Positions 57,988 to 64,000 of a stretch of DNA of 64,000 bases are shown in pieces; position 1 is the stretch's first letter, and each line of letters starts with the position of its first letter. Location of the stretch: assembly GCF_042682525.1 (NCBI RefSeq), contig NZ_JBHUHP010000023.1, positions 21,979 through 85,978 on the forward strand, written 5' to 3'. Origin of the DNA: Blastococcus_B deserti (GTDB taxonomy: Bacteria > Actinomycetota > Actinomycetes > Mycobacteriales > Geodermatophilaceae). Under the pieces are notes generated by a model. That model worked only from the letters and a program-made list of their open reading frames with translations. It was not told the origin of the DNA and ran no database searches. The position numbers were made by a program, and so were the translations under genes.

Positions 57988-59256
57988 ATGAACGAGACCA
58001 CCAGGCAGCGGGCCGCCGCGGGGGGACGCCACACGCTGACCGCGCTCGCCGGCATCTCGGCCGCCGCGGCGATCGCGGTGCTGCAGCCGGCGCCGGCGCT
58101 CGCCGCGGAACTGGGCGACGCCGAGAAGTCGATCCTCCACGTCGGCATCACGTGGGAGGGCTACATCGAGTACCCGACGGACAGCGGCACGGTGTGGTCC
58201 GACAAGGTCACCGCCTACGGCGCCTGCACCGGGTGGTTCGCCAGCGAGGAGGGGCACATCGTCACGGCCGGGCACTGCATCGACCCGGAGAAGGGGCGCG
58301 AGAACCTCCTGCGCCGGTTCCTGACCGGGTACGACGCCCTCGATCTGCTGCCCGAGGCGATGGTCTACTGGAAGGTGGAGGGCAACACGCAGGGGTCGGA
58401 CCCGCTCCGGTCGGTCTCGGTCATCCAGCCGTCCGCCGTCGAGGGCGCGGTCATCGACTCGCCGCTGACGGTGCAGGTCATCGATCACCTGCCCCTCGCG
58501 GACGGAGACCTGGCGCTGCTCAAGGCCAACGGGCTCTCGGACTCGACGCCCGCTCTGCCGGTCGCCACGGACCGCCCGGCCATCGGCGATCCCATCACGG
58601 CCATCGGCTTCCCGGGCTCCGTGGAGGACGTCGTCGACGGCGCACGCGTCCGGGCCTCGTTCAAGAGCGGCACGGTGAGCTCCTCCCAGGTCAGCCCGGA
58701 GGGCGTGGCCGGCACGGAGATCAACGCCGACATCTCGCCCGGTATGTCGGGTGGACCCACCATCAACGCGGCCGGCGAGGTGCTCGGTGTCAACAGCTTC
58801 CTGATCCGCGGAGAGGAGCAAAGCTTCAACTTCATCACCGACGTCGACGCACTCCGCTCCTTCCTCCAGAAGCACGACTTCCCGCTCGGGACCGGCAGCG
58901 CCTCTGCGGGTGACGGGGGAGCCCCGGCCGACGGGTCCCTGACGCCGGTGGACGCCCCGGCCGTGCGCTCCGACGGAAGTGGCGTCCCCGCGTGGCTGTA
59001 CGTCGCAGGCGGCCTCGCTCTCGTGCTGCTGACCAACGTCGGCCTGGTCCTCGCGCTGCAGCGTCGCCACGGCTCCCCGGTCGCGACGGAGACCCAGGGG
59101 GCCGCCGCCCCCACGGACGCCACCGCCCCCACGGACTCCGCCGCGGCGCAGCAGCCCTGCGGCCACGCCGACAACCCGCCGGACGCCCGCTTCTGCCACG
59201 ACTGCGGCAGCCGGTTGGCGACCGGGAGCCAGGTCGGAGCCGCATCGTCGGCCTAG
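57988..59256 (+). CDS. Membrane-anchored trypsin-like serine protease with cytoplasmic zinc ribbon
   Basis: A 422-residue protein. A signal sequence (about 14-40, ending PALAAELG) is followed by a chymotrypsin-fold protease with His96 (TAGHC), Asp174 (ADGDLALL) and Ser254 (SPGMSGGP), the complete triad. A Pro/Gly linker leads to a membrane helix (about 336-357, WLYVAGGLALVLLTNVGLVL). The C-terminal tail carries a reduced zinc-ribbon motif (CGH...RFCHDCG, Cys391, His393, Cys403, Cys406). The protease is outside, the ribbon inside. ATG 57988 follows GGGGAG. It is the last gene before the att-like region. Terminator-like pairing lies at 59272-59335. Confidence 0.88.
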   Translation: MNETTRQRAAAGGRHTLTALAGISAAAAIAVLQPAPALAAELGDAEKSILHVGITWEGYIEYPTDSGTVWSDKVTAYGACTGWFASEEGHIVTAGHCIDPEKGRENLLRRFLTGYDALDLLPEAMVYWKVEGNTQGSDPLRSVSVIQPSAVEGAVIDSPLTVQVIDHLPLADGDLALLKANGLSDSTPALPVATDRPAIGDPITAIGFPGSVEDVVDGARVRASFKSGTVSSSQVSPEGVAGTEINADISPGMSGGPTINAAGEVLGVNSFLIRGEEQSFNFITDVDALRSFLQKHDFPLGTGSASAGDGGAPADGSLTPVDAPAVRSDGSGVPAWLYVAGGLALVLLTNVGLVLALQRRHGSPVATETQGAAAPTDATAPTDSAAAQQPCGHADNPPDARFCHDCGSRLATGSQVGAASSA

Positions 59257-59520
59257 ATCCCCACGGCCGGGCCGTGCCCTCCCGGTCGACGACGAGAAGC
59301 CCCGGGCTCCTCGGACGCCGACCAGGAGGGCACGGTCGCGCGCGTGCCCGGCGCAGGGACGGCGCGGGTGCGTCACCGTCGGAACGGGTGAGGACGGGGG
59401 GCCGGGAAAGGGGAGTCGTCCGCGCGCGGCGGCCTCGGGCGCACGTTCCCGGATGCGGCCGCCCTCTGTCCGTTCCCGCCCGACGGCGCCCGTCGATGGT
59501 CCCGTCCGGTGCCACGGCCG
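59257..59520. other. Intergenic region before the att-like site
   Basis: About 260 bases without a supported gene between the protease and the tRNA 3'-end-like segment. It contains an imperfect hairpin (59272-59335). Confidence 0.5.
59272..59335 (+). terminator. Possible terminator of the protease gene
   Basis: CCGTGCCCTCC (59272-59282) is complementary to GGAGGGCACGG (59325-59335); a smaller AGCCC/GGGCT stem lies inside the loop. Confidence 0.4.
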
Positions 59521-59556
59521 AGTGCGGGAGGGGGGAGTCGAACTCCTGTCAATGGC
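59521..59556 (-). other. Decayed tRNA 3'-end-like segment, candidate attachment site
   Basis: On the minus strand AGGAGTTCGACTCCCCCCTC followed by CCGCACT looks like the TpsiC arm and 3' end of a tRNA. The loop TTCGACT is intact, but the 5' side of the T stem (AGGAG) mispairs twice with CCCCC. No complementary acceptor 5' strand or anticodon arm can be found nearby, so it is not a whole tRNA. This is the usual appearance of an att site left when an element integrates into a tRNA 3' end; the intact tRNA would lie beyond the right edge. Confidence 0.5.
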
Positions 59557-59660
59557 TAAGCAGCCAGATGCCTTCAGGTGCTCTGATCTGCACGTCTGCC
59601 TTCCGTCAGAGACTCCGACGGGCACCTAACTGCATCGGAATACCCCCCAATGCGCCGGCG

Positions 59661-59683
59661 GCAGTATCACGTGCAGTATCACG
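59661..59683. repeat. Two tandem 11-bp direct repeats next to the att-like site
   Basis: GCAGTATCACG occurs at 59661-59671 and 59673-59683, a 12-base period, about 105 bases from the tRNA-like segment and 160 bases from the excisionase-type gene. Such repeats are typical arm-type or excisionase sites. Confidence 0.6.
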
Positions 59684-59841
59684 AGCCAGGTCCGGGCGGC
59701 GGGAGGGACTTCAGCGGGGACCCGCCTCACTCGCGGCCGCAGATCGCCCCAGGCCACGCGGCCACGACGGGAGTCGCTGGGCCGGGGCAGAGGCGGACGC
59801 TCGCCGGACACGGCAGATCAGTCCCTTGTCGCGTCGGGTGC

Positions 59842-60078
59842 CTACCGGTCGTCAGAGCTGGCCTCGTGAACCTCTGTAAGGGCGTCGTCGACCATGACCC
59901 CCAGGGCAGCCAGCAGGGGTAGGCGGGGAATGAGCACCCGTCGACCGAGACGGAGGGCCGGCAACTCGCCGTTCTCGATGGCGCGGGTCACCGTGCGCAC
60001 GTCTACGCCGAAGACGGCAGCAGCCTGGGCGAGCGTCACTACGGCGGCTCGGCTGATCCGCAATTCCTCGAGATCCAC
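59842..60078 (-). CDS. Excisionase-type HTH DNA-binding protein
   Basis: A 78-residue helix-turn-helix protein of the MerR-like/excisionase group (HTH_17). RAAVVTLAQAAAVFGVDVRT, VTRAIENGELPALRLGRRVL and IPRLPLLAALG are the classic SxxxAAxxLGVSxxTVxRxIxxGxLPAxRxGRRxxIP pattern. GTG 60078 is chosen because GGGAG lies 4 bases upstream; longer ATG starts to 60246 lack conservation. Its position 285 bases from the att-like site supports a recombination-directionality or regulatory role for an integrated element. Confidence 0.8.
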   Translation of the reverse strand: MDLEELRISRAAVVTLAQAAAVFGVDVRTVTRAIENGELPALRLGRRVLIPRLPLLAALGVMVDDALTEVHEASSDDR

Positions 60079-60276
60079 GGGACTCCCTGGGTGTCGGCGA
60101 CGGGGTCGCCGTGATGCGGCGACGTGCGGTCGCTGCCCAGCGTGAGGGACAGGTCTCCAGGACTCCTCCAGTCCGGCTGCGATCGGCAGCGTCTCCCGCG
60201 CATGGCGAGGCAGTCCCACCTGTAGAGATCCTCCGGTCCTGATCACGGCGTACTGGAGCCATACCGGAGAACGCGC

Positions 60277-60765
60277 TCAGCGCAGGTTCGGTGGGCGACT
60301 GGCCTGCTGACGGCGCCGGAGTGCTTCCAGTAGTGACTGCAGTGCCTCGCGCAGCGCTCCGAGGTCGCGGTCGTAGACGCGGCCGTCGTCCAGTTGGTGC
60401 GTCAGTTCGCCAAGCAGCCTGGCCCAGTCTCGGCGAGTGGGCGCCGCTGGGACGGGGACCTCAACGCGCCGCTCCACAATGTCGACGGCGGACCGGCTGG
60501 AGGCTGCGGCTCGCGCTTGCTCCCAGGCGCGGTGCCGGCAGGTGGCCGAGCACCACTTCGGGATCGGCCCGCGGCTTCGCGGAGTGATGGGCCCATGGCA
60601 CCACCCGCATGTGGTCGCCGCAGTCCGTCGTTCCCGAGCAACAACGCCGGGATCGGACGCGGGCGAGCGAGCCTCCTTGCTCTGTGCGCGTTGGGACTGC
60701 TGGCGTCGTTGCTGCTCTCGCTCCCGCCGCCGAGCCCGGTAGGCGGGGCTTCCGCTGTTTCCCAT
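60277..60765 (-). CDS. Zinc-finger-like basic protein
   Basis: A 162-residue protein. A very basic Arg/Gln-rich N-terminus (RARRREREQQRRQQSQRAQS) precedes a zinc module TTCGWCHGPITPRSRGPIPK then WCSATCRHRAWEQARA (Cys-x2-Cys and Cys-x3-Cys-His type), resembling small zinc proteins common on actinobacterial integrated elements and phages. The C-terminus is a helical Leu-rich segment (ALREALQSLLEALRRRQQAS). Exact role is unknown. ATG 60765. Confidence 0.65.
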   Translation of the reverse strand: MGNSGSPAYRARRREREQQRRQQSQRAQSKEARSPASDPGVVARERRTAATTCGWCHGPITPRSRGPIPKWCSATCRHRAWEQARAAASSRSAVDIVERRVEVPVPAAPTRRDWARLLGELTHQLDDGRVYDRDLGALREALQSLLEALRRRQQASRPPNLR

Positions 60766-60889
60766 GCGGACGACATTGCAGACGAGCCTCCGGTAACTCG
60801 TCACCACGAATTGCGGAACCCCGGGGGCATGAGGTGTGTGGCACTTGATCCTGGTCTTTCTCCAGTAGCGAAAGGAGCAGGATGGCCCA

Positions 60890-61315
60890 GTGGAACAGAG
60901 CACCAGAATCGACGTCGAGGCGCCGGTCGAGAAGGTCTGGGAGGTGCTGCGCGAGGTTGAGCGGTGGCCGGAGTGGGCGCCGACGGTGACCTCGGTTCGA
61001 CGCCTGGACGACGGGCCGCTCGCGGTCGGGTCGCGCGTCCGGGTGGAGCAGCCCCGGATCCCCCCGACCGAGTACGTGGTGACCGAGCTCCAGCCGAGCC
61101 GCTGGTTCACCTGGGTGGCCACCGGCCCGGGCGTCCGCACCACCGCTCGGCACCTGCTCGAGGAACTCGGTCCTGGCAGCACGCGTGTGACGCTGGCGGT
61201 GGAGCAGGCCGGTCCGGTGGGCGTGGTGATGGGACGGTTTTACCGTCGCCTCACTGATCGCTACCTGACCGCCGAGGCCGAGGGGATCAAGGCCAGAAGC
61301 GAAAGACAGGTGTGA
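60890..61315 (+). CDS. SRPBCC (polyketide-cyclase-like) protein
   Basis: A 141-residue START/SRPBCC-fold protein: TRIDVEAPVEKVWEVLREVE, RWPEWAPTVTSVRRLDDGPL, and a C-terminal helix with YRRLTDRYLTAEAEGIKARS. Such proteins bind hydrophobic ligands. The family-like start is GTG 60890, but the nearest ribosome site (AAAGGAG) is better placed for an ATG at 60882 in a different, unlikely frame; spacing to 60890 is 12 bases. It ends just before a palindromic repeat. Confidence 0.8.
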   Translation: MEQSTRIDVEAPVEKVWEVLREVERWPEWAPTVTSVRRLDDGPLAVGSRVRVEQPRIPPTEYVVTELQPSRWFTWVATGPGVRTTARHLLEELGPGSTRVTLAVEQAGPVGVVMGRFYRRLTDRYLTAEAEGIKARSERQV

Positions 61316-61355
61316 AGTCCGGCCGTGCGCTAGTTAGCACGCGTGGCTGGGGACC

Positions 61356-61379
61356 GTCCCTGAAGGCGGCTTAAGGGAC
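61356..61379 (+). repeat. Palindromic repeat copy R1
   Basis: A 24-base palindrome: arms GTCCCT and AGGGAC perfectly complementary, inner AAG and CTT also pair. It is the most divergent of the clear family members; the core reads GGCGGCTT instead of GGGCCGCT. It lies between the convergent SRPBCC and EF-Tu-like genes. Confidence 0.75.
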
Positions 61380-61394
61380 AGCGATCCAGGCTGT

Positions 61395-61880
61395 TCAGTC
61401 GGGCTGGGGGCCTTCATCAGGGCCTCGGACCCAGGCGAGGAACCGATCTTCGTCCGCTTGTGACAGCGGCCAGTCGGCATCGCGCCGCCAGAGGACGCGC
61501 CCCACCCCGCAGAGTCGCGCACCCTCATACATGGGCAGTTCCGCCCCGGCATCGATCTCCGCCCATGCAGAGAGCATCGGTGGATGCGGCGGGACGATGA
61601 CGACGCGAACGATCTCCCCGGGGTGGATGTCCTCTCGGGAGAACGCCATGACCGGCGCGCCCGTCCCCTCCTGGGGCCTCATCCCGGGCAATCCCCAGTC
61701 CGGCCGGTACCTGAAGCGCGCCACCTCGTCACTGCCGCCCGGAAGAGGAGTCTCTCGTCCTCCATGCTCGGTCGTCGTGAGCCTCAGCAGCACACCGAAG
61801 GCGAAGGTTCGGTAGGGCTCACTTCTCGGCACCGACTTGCGCTTGAGCCGGGCACGGAACACGCCACGCACACTAGACAC
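61395..61880 (-). CDS. EF-Tu domain-3-like protein, hypothetical
   Basis: A 161-residue protein. RTFAFGVLLRLTTTEHGGRE, FRYRPDWGLPGM, REDIHPGEIVRVVIVPPHPP and ELPMYEGARLCGVGRVLWR follow the beta-barrel pattern of EF-Tu domain 3 (YRPQF, GD..., GGRTVGAGVV), seen as stand-alone small proteins in actinobacteria. No GTPase domain. GTG 61880, or GTG 61873, starts without a ribosome site; the palindromic repeat R2 lies 31 bases upstream. Confidence 0.65.
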   Translation of the reverse strand: MSSVRGVFRARLKRKSVPRSEPYRTFAFGVLLRLTTTEHGGRETPLPGGSDEVARFRYRPDWGLPGMRPQEGTGAPVMAFSREDIHPGEIVRVVIVPPHPPMLSAWAEIDAGAELPMYEGARLCGVGRVLWRRDADWPLSQADEDRFLAWVRGPDEGPQPD

Positions 61881-61910
61881 CGACGGGTGCGGTGCCGAAC
61901 CGTCCCACGG

Positions 61911-61939
61911 GTGTCTCTAAGTGGGCCGCTCAGAGACAC
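61911..61939 (+). repeat. Palindromic repeat copy R2
   Basis: A 29-base palindrome: outer arms GTGTCTCT and AGAGACAC are perfectly complementary (8 bp), inner AGTGG and CCGCT pair (one G-T) around a central G. It lies between the starts of an EF-Tu-like gene (minus) and a small membrane-protein gene (plus). Confidence 0.95.
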
Positions 61940-62712
61940 CTCGAGCCGACCACCCAGGGATCCGATTTCGTGGATGGCGATCTGACCCACCGTGACGGCA
62001 GGCCGAGGACGGCTGCGAAACACGCGAGAAGACTGCCAATCAGTCCTGTACGGGAGCGGCTCGATCCGATCTCCCTGTCATGAGCCGACTGCTGCTCGCC
62101 TTGACCGTCCTGTTCATCCTGTCCGGCCTTGCCCTCGTGATCGTTGTGCGAACCGGCTCGGCCCAGCACCTCCCTGAGCTGGTCGTCGCCATCGGAGGGG
62201 TGATGACACTCTTCGTGAGACGGCCAACTCGAGACCGGGACGACGAGTGAGCAGTCAAGGCGGCCTGAGGGTTCCAGCTCGCGCACCCCGGTCCCTGGAC
62301 TGCTGTAGCCCGCGTCCCTAGGTGGGCCGCTCTGGGACAGGGGCGAGAGAGGCGGCGGACGGCCCGTCCTGGTCTGCGCACTCTGCCGTTGGCCAAGGCG
62401 CTCGCGAAGCCCGGCGCGGCCGAGGGCGGCATCGAACCGGCCGTCGGCCAGTAGCTGTTCAGCCCGCTGCACCATCTGCGCGAGACTCTCGAGCTCCGTA
62501 GGTAGTTCCTCGAAGCGCACGAAGGCCTCGTCGTACAGCGGCGCGAGCGGCGCAAGTCCATCGGTGCGCACGTGGGGTCGCAACCGGGTGACCCAAGCGG
62601 TCTCCTCAGCGAATTGGTCGTCGTAGATGTCCTGACGCTTCACCCAGAGCAGCAGCTCGGCAAGCGCCTCTTCCAACAGCTCTGCACGCAATCGGACGTC
62701 GGCGGCGGCCAT
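61930..62712 (-). CDS. Hypothetical helical protein; C-terminal extent doubtful
   Basis: The first part from ATG 62712 is a well-formed helical protein: ADVRLRAELLEEALAELLLW, VKRQDIYDDQFAEETAWVTR, and ALYDEA-like PLYDEAFVRFEELPTELESL. After about residue 125 (LRERLGQRQSAQTRTG) composition becomes disordered and the frame runs through repeat R3 and opposite the small plus-strand gene at 62080, stopping inside repeat R2. The real protein may be shorter through a past frameshift. A GATACT -10-like element 8 bases before the ATG suggests a leaderless transcript. No family recognised. Confidence 0.5.
   Translation of the reverse strand: MAAADVRLRAELLEEALAELLLWVKRQDIYDDQFAEETAWVTRLRPHVRTDGLAPLAPLYDEAFVRFEELPTELESLAQMVQRAEQLLADGRFDAALGRAGLRERLGQRQSAQTRTGRPPPLSPLSQSGPPRDAGYSSPGTGVRELEPSGRLDCSLVVPVSSWPSHEECHHPSDGDDQLREVLGRAGSHNDHEGKAGQDEQDGQGEQQSAHDREIGSSRSRTGLIGSLLACFAAVLGLPSRWVRSPSTKSDPWVVGSRCL
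62080..62250 (+). CDS. 56-residue membrane protein
   Basis: ATG 62080 opens a 56-codon frame: a first hydrophobic helix (LLLALTVLFILSGLALVIVV), a short polar loop RTGSAQHLPE, a second weaker hydrophobic segment (LVVAIGGVMTLFV) and a charged tail RRPTRDRDDE. The tail and codon pattern are convincing. The ribosome site is weak. It lies between repeats R2 and R3. Confidence 0.6.
   Translation: MSRLLLALTVLFILSGLALVIVVRTGSAQHLPELVVAIGGVMTLFVRRPTRDRDDE
62314..62338 (+). repeat. Palindromic repeat copy R3
   Basis: A 25-base imperfect palindrome: arms GTCCCT / TGGGAC (5 of 6 pair), core GGTGG-G-CCGCT, same orientation as R2, R4 and R5. Located 64 bases after the small membrane-protein stop. Confidence 0.9.
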
Positions 62713-62741
62713 GCCGGCCAGTATCGCGAGGGGGGAGCGGC

Positions 62742-62766
62742 GTCCCTTAGTGGGCCGCTCAAGGAC
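62742..62766 (+). repeat. Palindromic repeat copy R4
   Basis: A 25-base imperfect palindrome: arms GTCCCT / AAGGAC, core AGTGG-G-CCGCT identical to R2. It lies 30 bases upstream of ATG 62712 and 26 bases downstream of the stop at 62792. Confidence 0.92.
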
Positions 62767-62791
62767 GGAGGGCGCCTGGAGTGACATCTGG

Positions 62792-63211
62792 TCATGACCA
62801 ACGTGATGCGGTGACGTCGCCGTCGAAGCGACCTGTCGTGACCTCAGAGAGGACCTCCCGGACGATGTCAAGGAAGGGCCGTGCCGGTCTGTCATTGATG
62901 TTGATCGGCGCTGTGAGCTCGATCGGCCGCGGGTCGCCGCCGATGTAGACGCACACCAGGCCTTGCTCGCCGTAGACGTCGATCACAACGTCGAGCGCGC
63001 CGGGGGCACGGGGGGTGACGCGCAGACGCAGGTAGTCGAGGTCATGCTCGGGAGCGTCCGGGTACTGCTGCAGCCGTCCACGGCTCTCCTCGATCTCAGC
63101 TGCGCCAGAGGGCAGGGTCGCCAACGTCTCCGCGATCAACGACCTGATGCCATCAATGTCCACTGGGCCGTGTGAGGGGAGGGTCGACCGCCGTCGCCAT
63201 CTGCGGAACAC
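62792..63211 (-). CDS. Hypothetical cytoplasmic protein
   Basis: A 139-residue protein. A basic start (FRRWRRRSTLPSHGPVDIDG) precedes a compact alpha/beta sequence: YLRLRVTPRAPGALDVVIDV, YGEQGLVCVYIGGDPRPIEL and FLDIVREVLSEVTTGRFDGD. No family recognised. GTG 63211 follows AGGAG by 10 bases. It occupies the interval between repeats R4 and R5 alone. Confidence 0.7.
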   Translation of the reverse strand: MFRRWRRRSTLPSHGPVDIDGIRSLIAETLATLPSGAAEIEESRGRLQQYPDAPEHDLDYLRLRVTPRAPGALDVVIDVYGEQGLVCVYIGGDPRPIELTAPININDRPARPFLDIVREVLSEVTTGRFDGDVTASRWS

Positions 63212-63266
63212 AGTGCTACTTCTCCTGTTCCGGGCTCGGGTGACAGCTCCACTCGTGCTTCAAAGT

Positions 63267-63295
63267 GTGTCTCTGACTGGGCCGCTTCGGGACAC
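63267..63295 (+). repeat. Palindromic repeat copy R5
   Basis: A 29-base imperfect palindrome: arms GTGTCTCT / CGGGACAC, core ACTGG-G-CCGCT, same orientation as R2-R4. It lies 56 bases upstream of GTG 63211. Confidence 0.92.
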
Positions 63296-63362
63296 AGCGC
63301 GGACCTAGGGAGATGCGAAAGGTCGGGCGACTGGCCACCTGCGACTGAGGTCCCTAGACCAG

Positions 63363-63515
63363 CTACTTGCCTCGGCGGCGGCGACGGACCTCGACGACGG
63401 TCATCACGACCGCTCCCACGAGGCCGCCGAAAAACAGGATGGCGCTAACAATCTGGTTGTCGTCATCGCCCTCGATAGGAGCAACCGCCAACAGGAATGA
63501 CCAGGCCTCGTTCAT
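63363..63515 (-). CDS. 50-residue single-pass membrane protein
   Basis: ATG 63515 opens a 50-codon frame: MNEAWSFLLAVAPIEGDDDN, a hydrophobic helix (QIVSAILFFGGLVGAVVMTV) and a strongly basic end (VEVRRRRRGK). A clear membrane topology and a real stop support it. No ribosome site is obvious, but the upstream membrane-protein gene ends 24 bases before, so they may be co-transcribed. Confidence 0.6.
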   Translation of the reverse strand: MNEAWSFLLAVAPIEGDDDNQIVSAILFFGGLVGAVVMTVVEVRRRRRGK

Positions 63516-63539
63516 AGTGCCGACTATCCCGTTCGTCAC

Positions 63540-63881
63540 TCACTCGCTCTCGGAGTCGCCACGCGGGGCGGGACCGTGTTGCCAGCTCCTGGCAGCTGAC
63601 TTCAGCGCCGCTGGGAGCATCGCACCGGTCATGGCCGCGGCGGCGCTGATAGGGCCAAATGTCGCCCGCAAACGGCCCACTCTTGGCTTGGCAGCTACGG
63701 CGCTGGCGACGAGCGTGAAGCTGCTGACGAAGAGGATGCCCATTGCCACGTACTCGCCCGTACTGTCGGCGACGACGCGGCTGTAGCCGCCCGCTCTGAC
63801 GGCGGCGACGACCAACATCCCGGCCCATACCGCCCAGGCGACGAGGTGGACGCGCGCGTAGGTCACCGTTCGATCTGGCAT
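63540..63881 (-). CDS. Small polytopic membrane protein, hypothetical
   Basis: A 113-residue protein with about three hydrophobic helices: VHLVAWAVWAGMLVVAAVRA, YVAMGILFVSSFTLVASAVA, and FGPISAAAAMTGAMLPAALK, ending in an acidic/Ser tail. ATG 63881. No family recognised. It lies between repeats R5 and R6 with the 50-residue membrane-protein gene. Confidence 0.65.
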   Translation of the reverse strand: MPDRTVTYARVHLVAWAVWAGMLVVAAVRAGGYSRVVADSTGEYVAMGILFVSSFTLVASAVAAKPRVGRLRATFGPISAAAAMTGAMLPAALKSAARSWQHGPAPRGDSESE

Positions 63882-63934
63882 GGTCCGGTGACAGTAAGCA
63901 CCGAGGACTCAGCGTCGCTTCATCTGCGGCGGGC

Positions 63935-63960
63935 GTCCCTAGTTGTACTGACCGGACAGG
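63935..63960 (+). repeat. Degenerate palindromic repeat copy R6
   Basis: The left arm GTCCCTAG is intact, but the core and right arm (GTTGTACTGACCGGACAGG) have diverged. Position (54 bases upstream of ATG 63881) and orientation fit the R1-R5 series. The remaining 40 bases of the window show nothing recognisable. Confidence 0.45.
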
Positions 63961-64000
63961 TTGGTCAAGCGGGTGATGGGCGGGCGGTTGCCGATCGCGG

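Noticed and set aside
59521..59625. Complete tRNA-Ser or tmRNA gene on the minus strand
   Set aside because: The T stem has two mismatches, no matching acceptor 5' strand or proper anticodon arm exists, and the TGGCT/AGCCA hairpin upstream has only a 4-base loop.
61356..63960. Integron attC sites
   Set aside because: The palindromes are short, lack the GTTRRRY/RYYYAAC core triplets, and no integron integrase is visible, so only a loose analogy is kept.

Overview
This window is strongly GC-rich, uses many GTG starts, and carries genes and gene orders typical of Actinomycetota. Diagnostic pieces are pncB / clpS / DUF2017 (AosR-like) / mec-cysO-cysM, ctaD next to serB, rph-rdgB, and IdeR/DtxR-type iron boxes. 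The overall style suggests a Geodermatophilaceae-like organism (Blastococcus, Geodermatophilus, Modestobacter). That placement is inference; no rRNA or complete tRNA is visible.

Layout. 0-2 kb: the 3'-truncated end of a membrane protein gene, divergent from a MerR regulator. 2-5 kb: an iron block with a siderophore-interacting flavoprotein, an Fe-siderophore binding lipoprotein, and a bfd-bfr operon, with two iron boxes. 5.9-11.6 kb: a signalling and matrix block. It holds an OmpR-type regulator, a REC-Hpt protein, a small secreted protein, a SipW-type signal peptidase, a TasA/CalY-like protein, a PAS histidine kinase and a receiver; an 11-bp-phased direct repeat lies upstream of the TasA-like operon. 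11.8-13.9 kb: a DUF3618 / holin-like / helical envelope operon. 14.4-17.8 kb: a zinc metallopeptidase, a SIMPL protein, and a YgiB/YgiC-like lipoprotein plus ATP-grasp pair. 17.9-26.7 kb: mostly housekeeping or accessory metabolic genes, including an ABC-F protein, an MFS pump and a zinc alcohol dehydrogenase. 27-45.8 kb: an M23 peptidase with a Lys/Ala-rich repeat tail, CDF and CtaG proteins, RlmA-like, CtaD, SerB, PncA/PncB, ClpS, the Mec-CysO-CysM cysteine pathway, a metallo-beta-lactamase-fold phosphodiesterase candidate, a LigD-type polymerase, Bcp and a MarR regulator.

46.4-54.5 kb is a cyclic-nucleotide and kinase neighbourhood: a Crp/Fnr regulator, an MFS protein fused to a cyclic-nucleotide-binding domain, and an operon of a complete-looking class III adenylyl cyclase/AAA/TPR protein followed by an ABC1 (UbiB/AarF) kinase fused to a CFA-synthase-like methyltransferase. 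54.6-59.3 kb returns to core genes (yjbQ, rph, rdgB) and ends with a membrane-anchored trypsin-like protease.

From about 59.5 kb the character changes. A decayed tRNA 3'-end-like segment and a tandem direct repeat precede an excisionase-type HTH gene. The last 2.6 kb carries five clear 24-29 bp palindromic repeats, plus one degenerate copy. They sit 400-670 bp apart, those with the clear core are in the same orientation, and short, mostly unrecognised genes lie between them. This resembles the left end of an integrated element with a palindrome-partitioned array of small genes, and it is the most unusual structure in the window.
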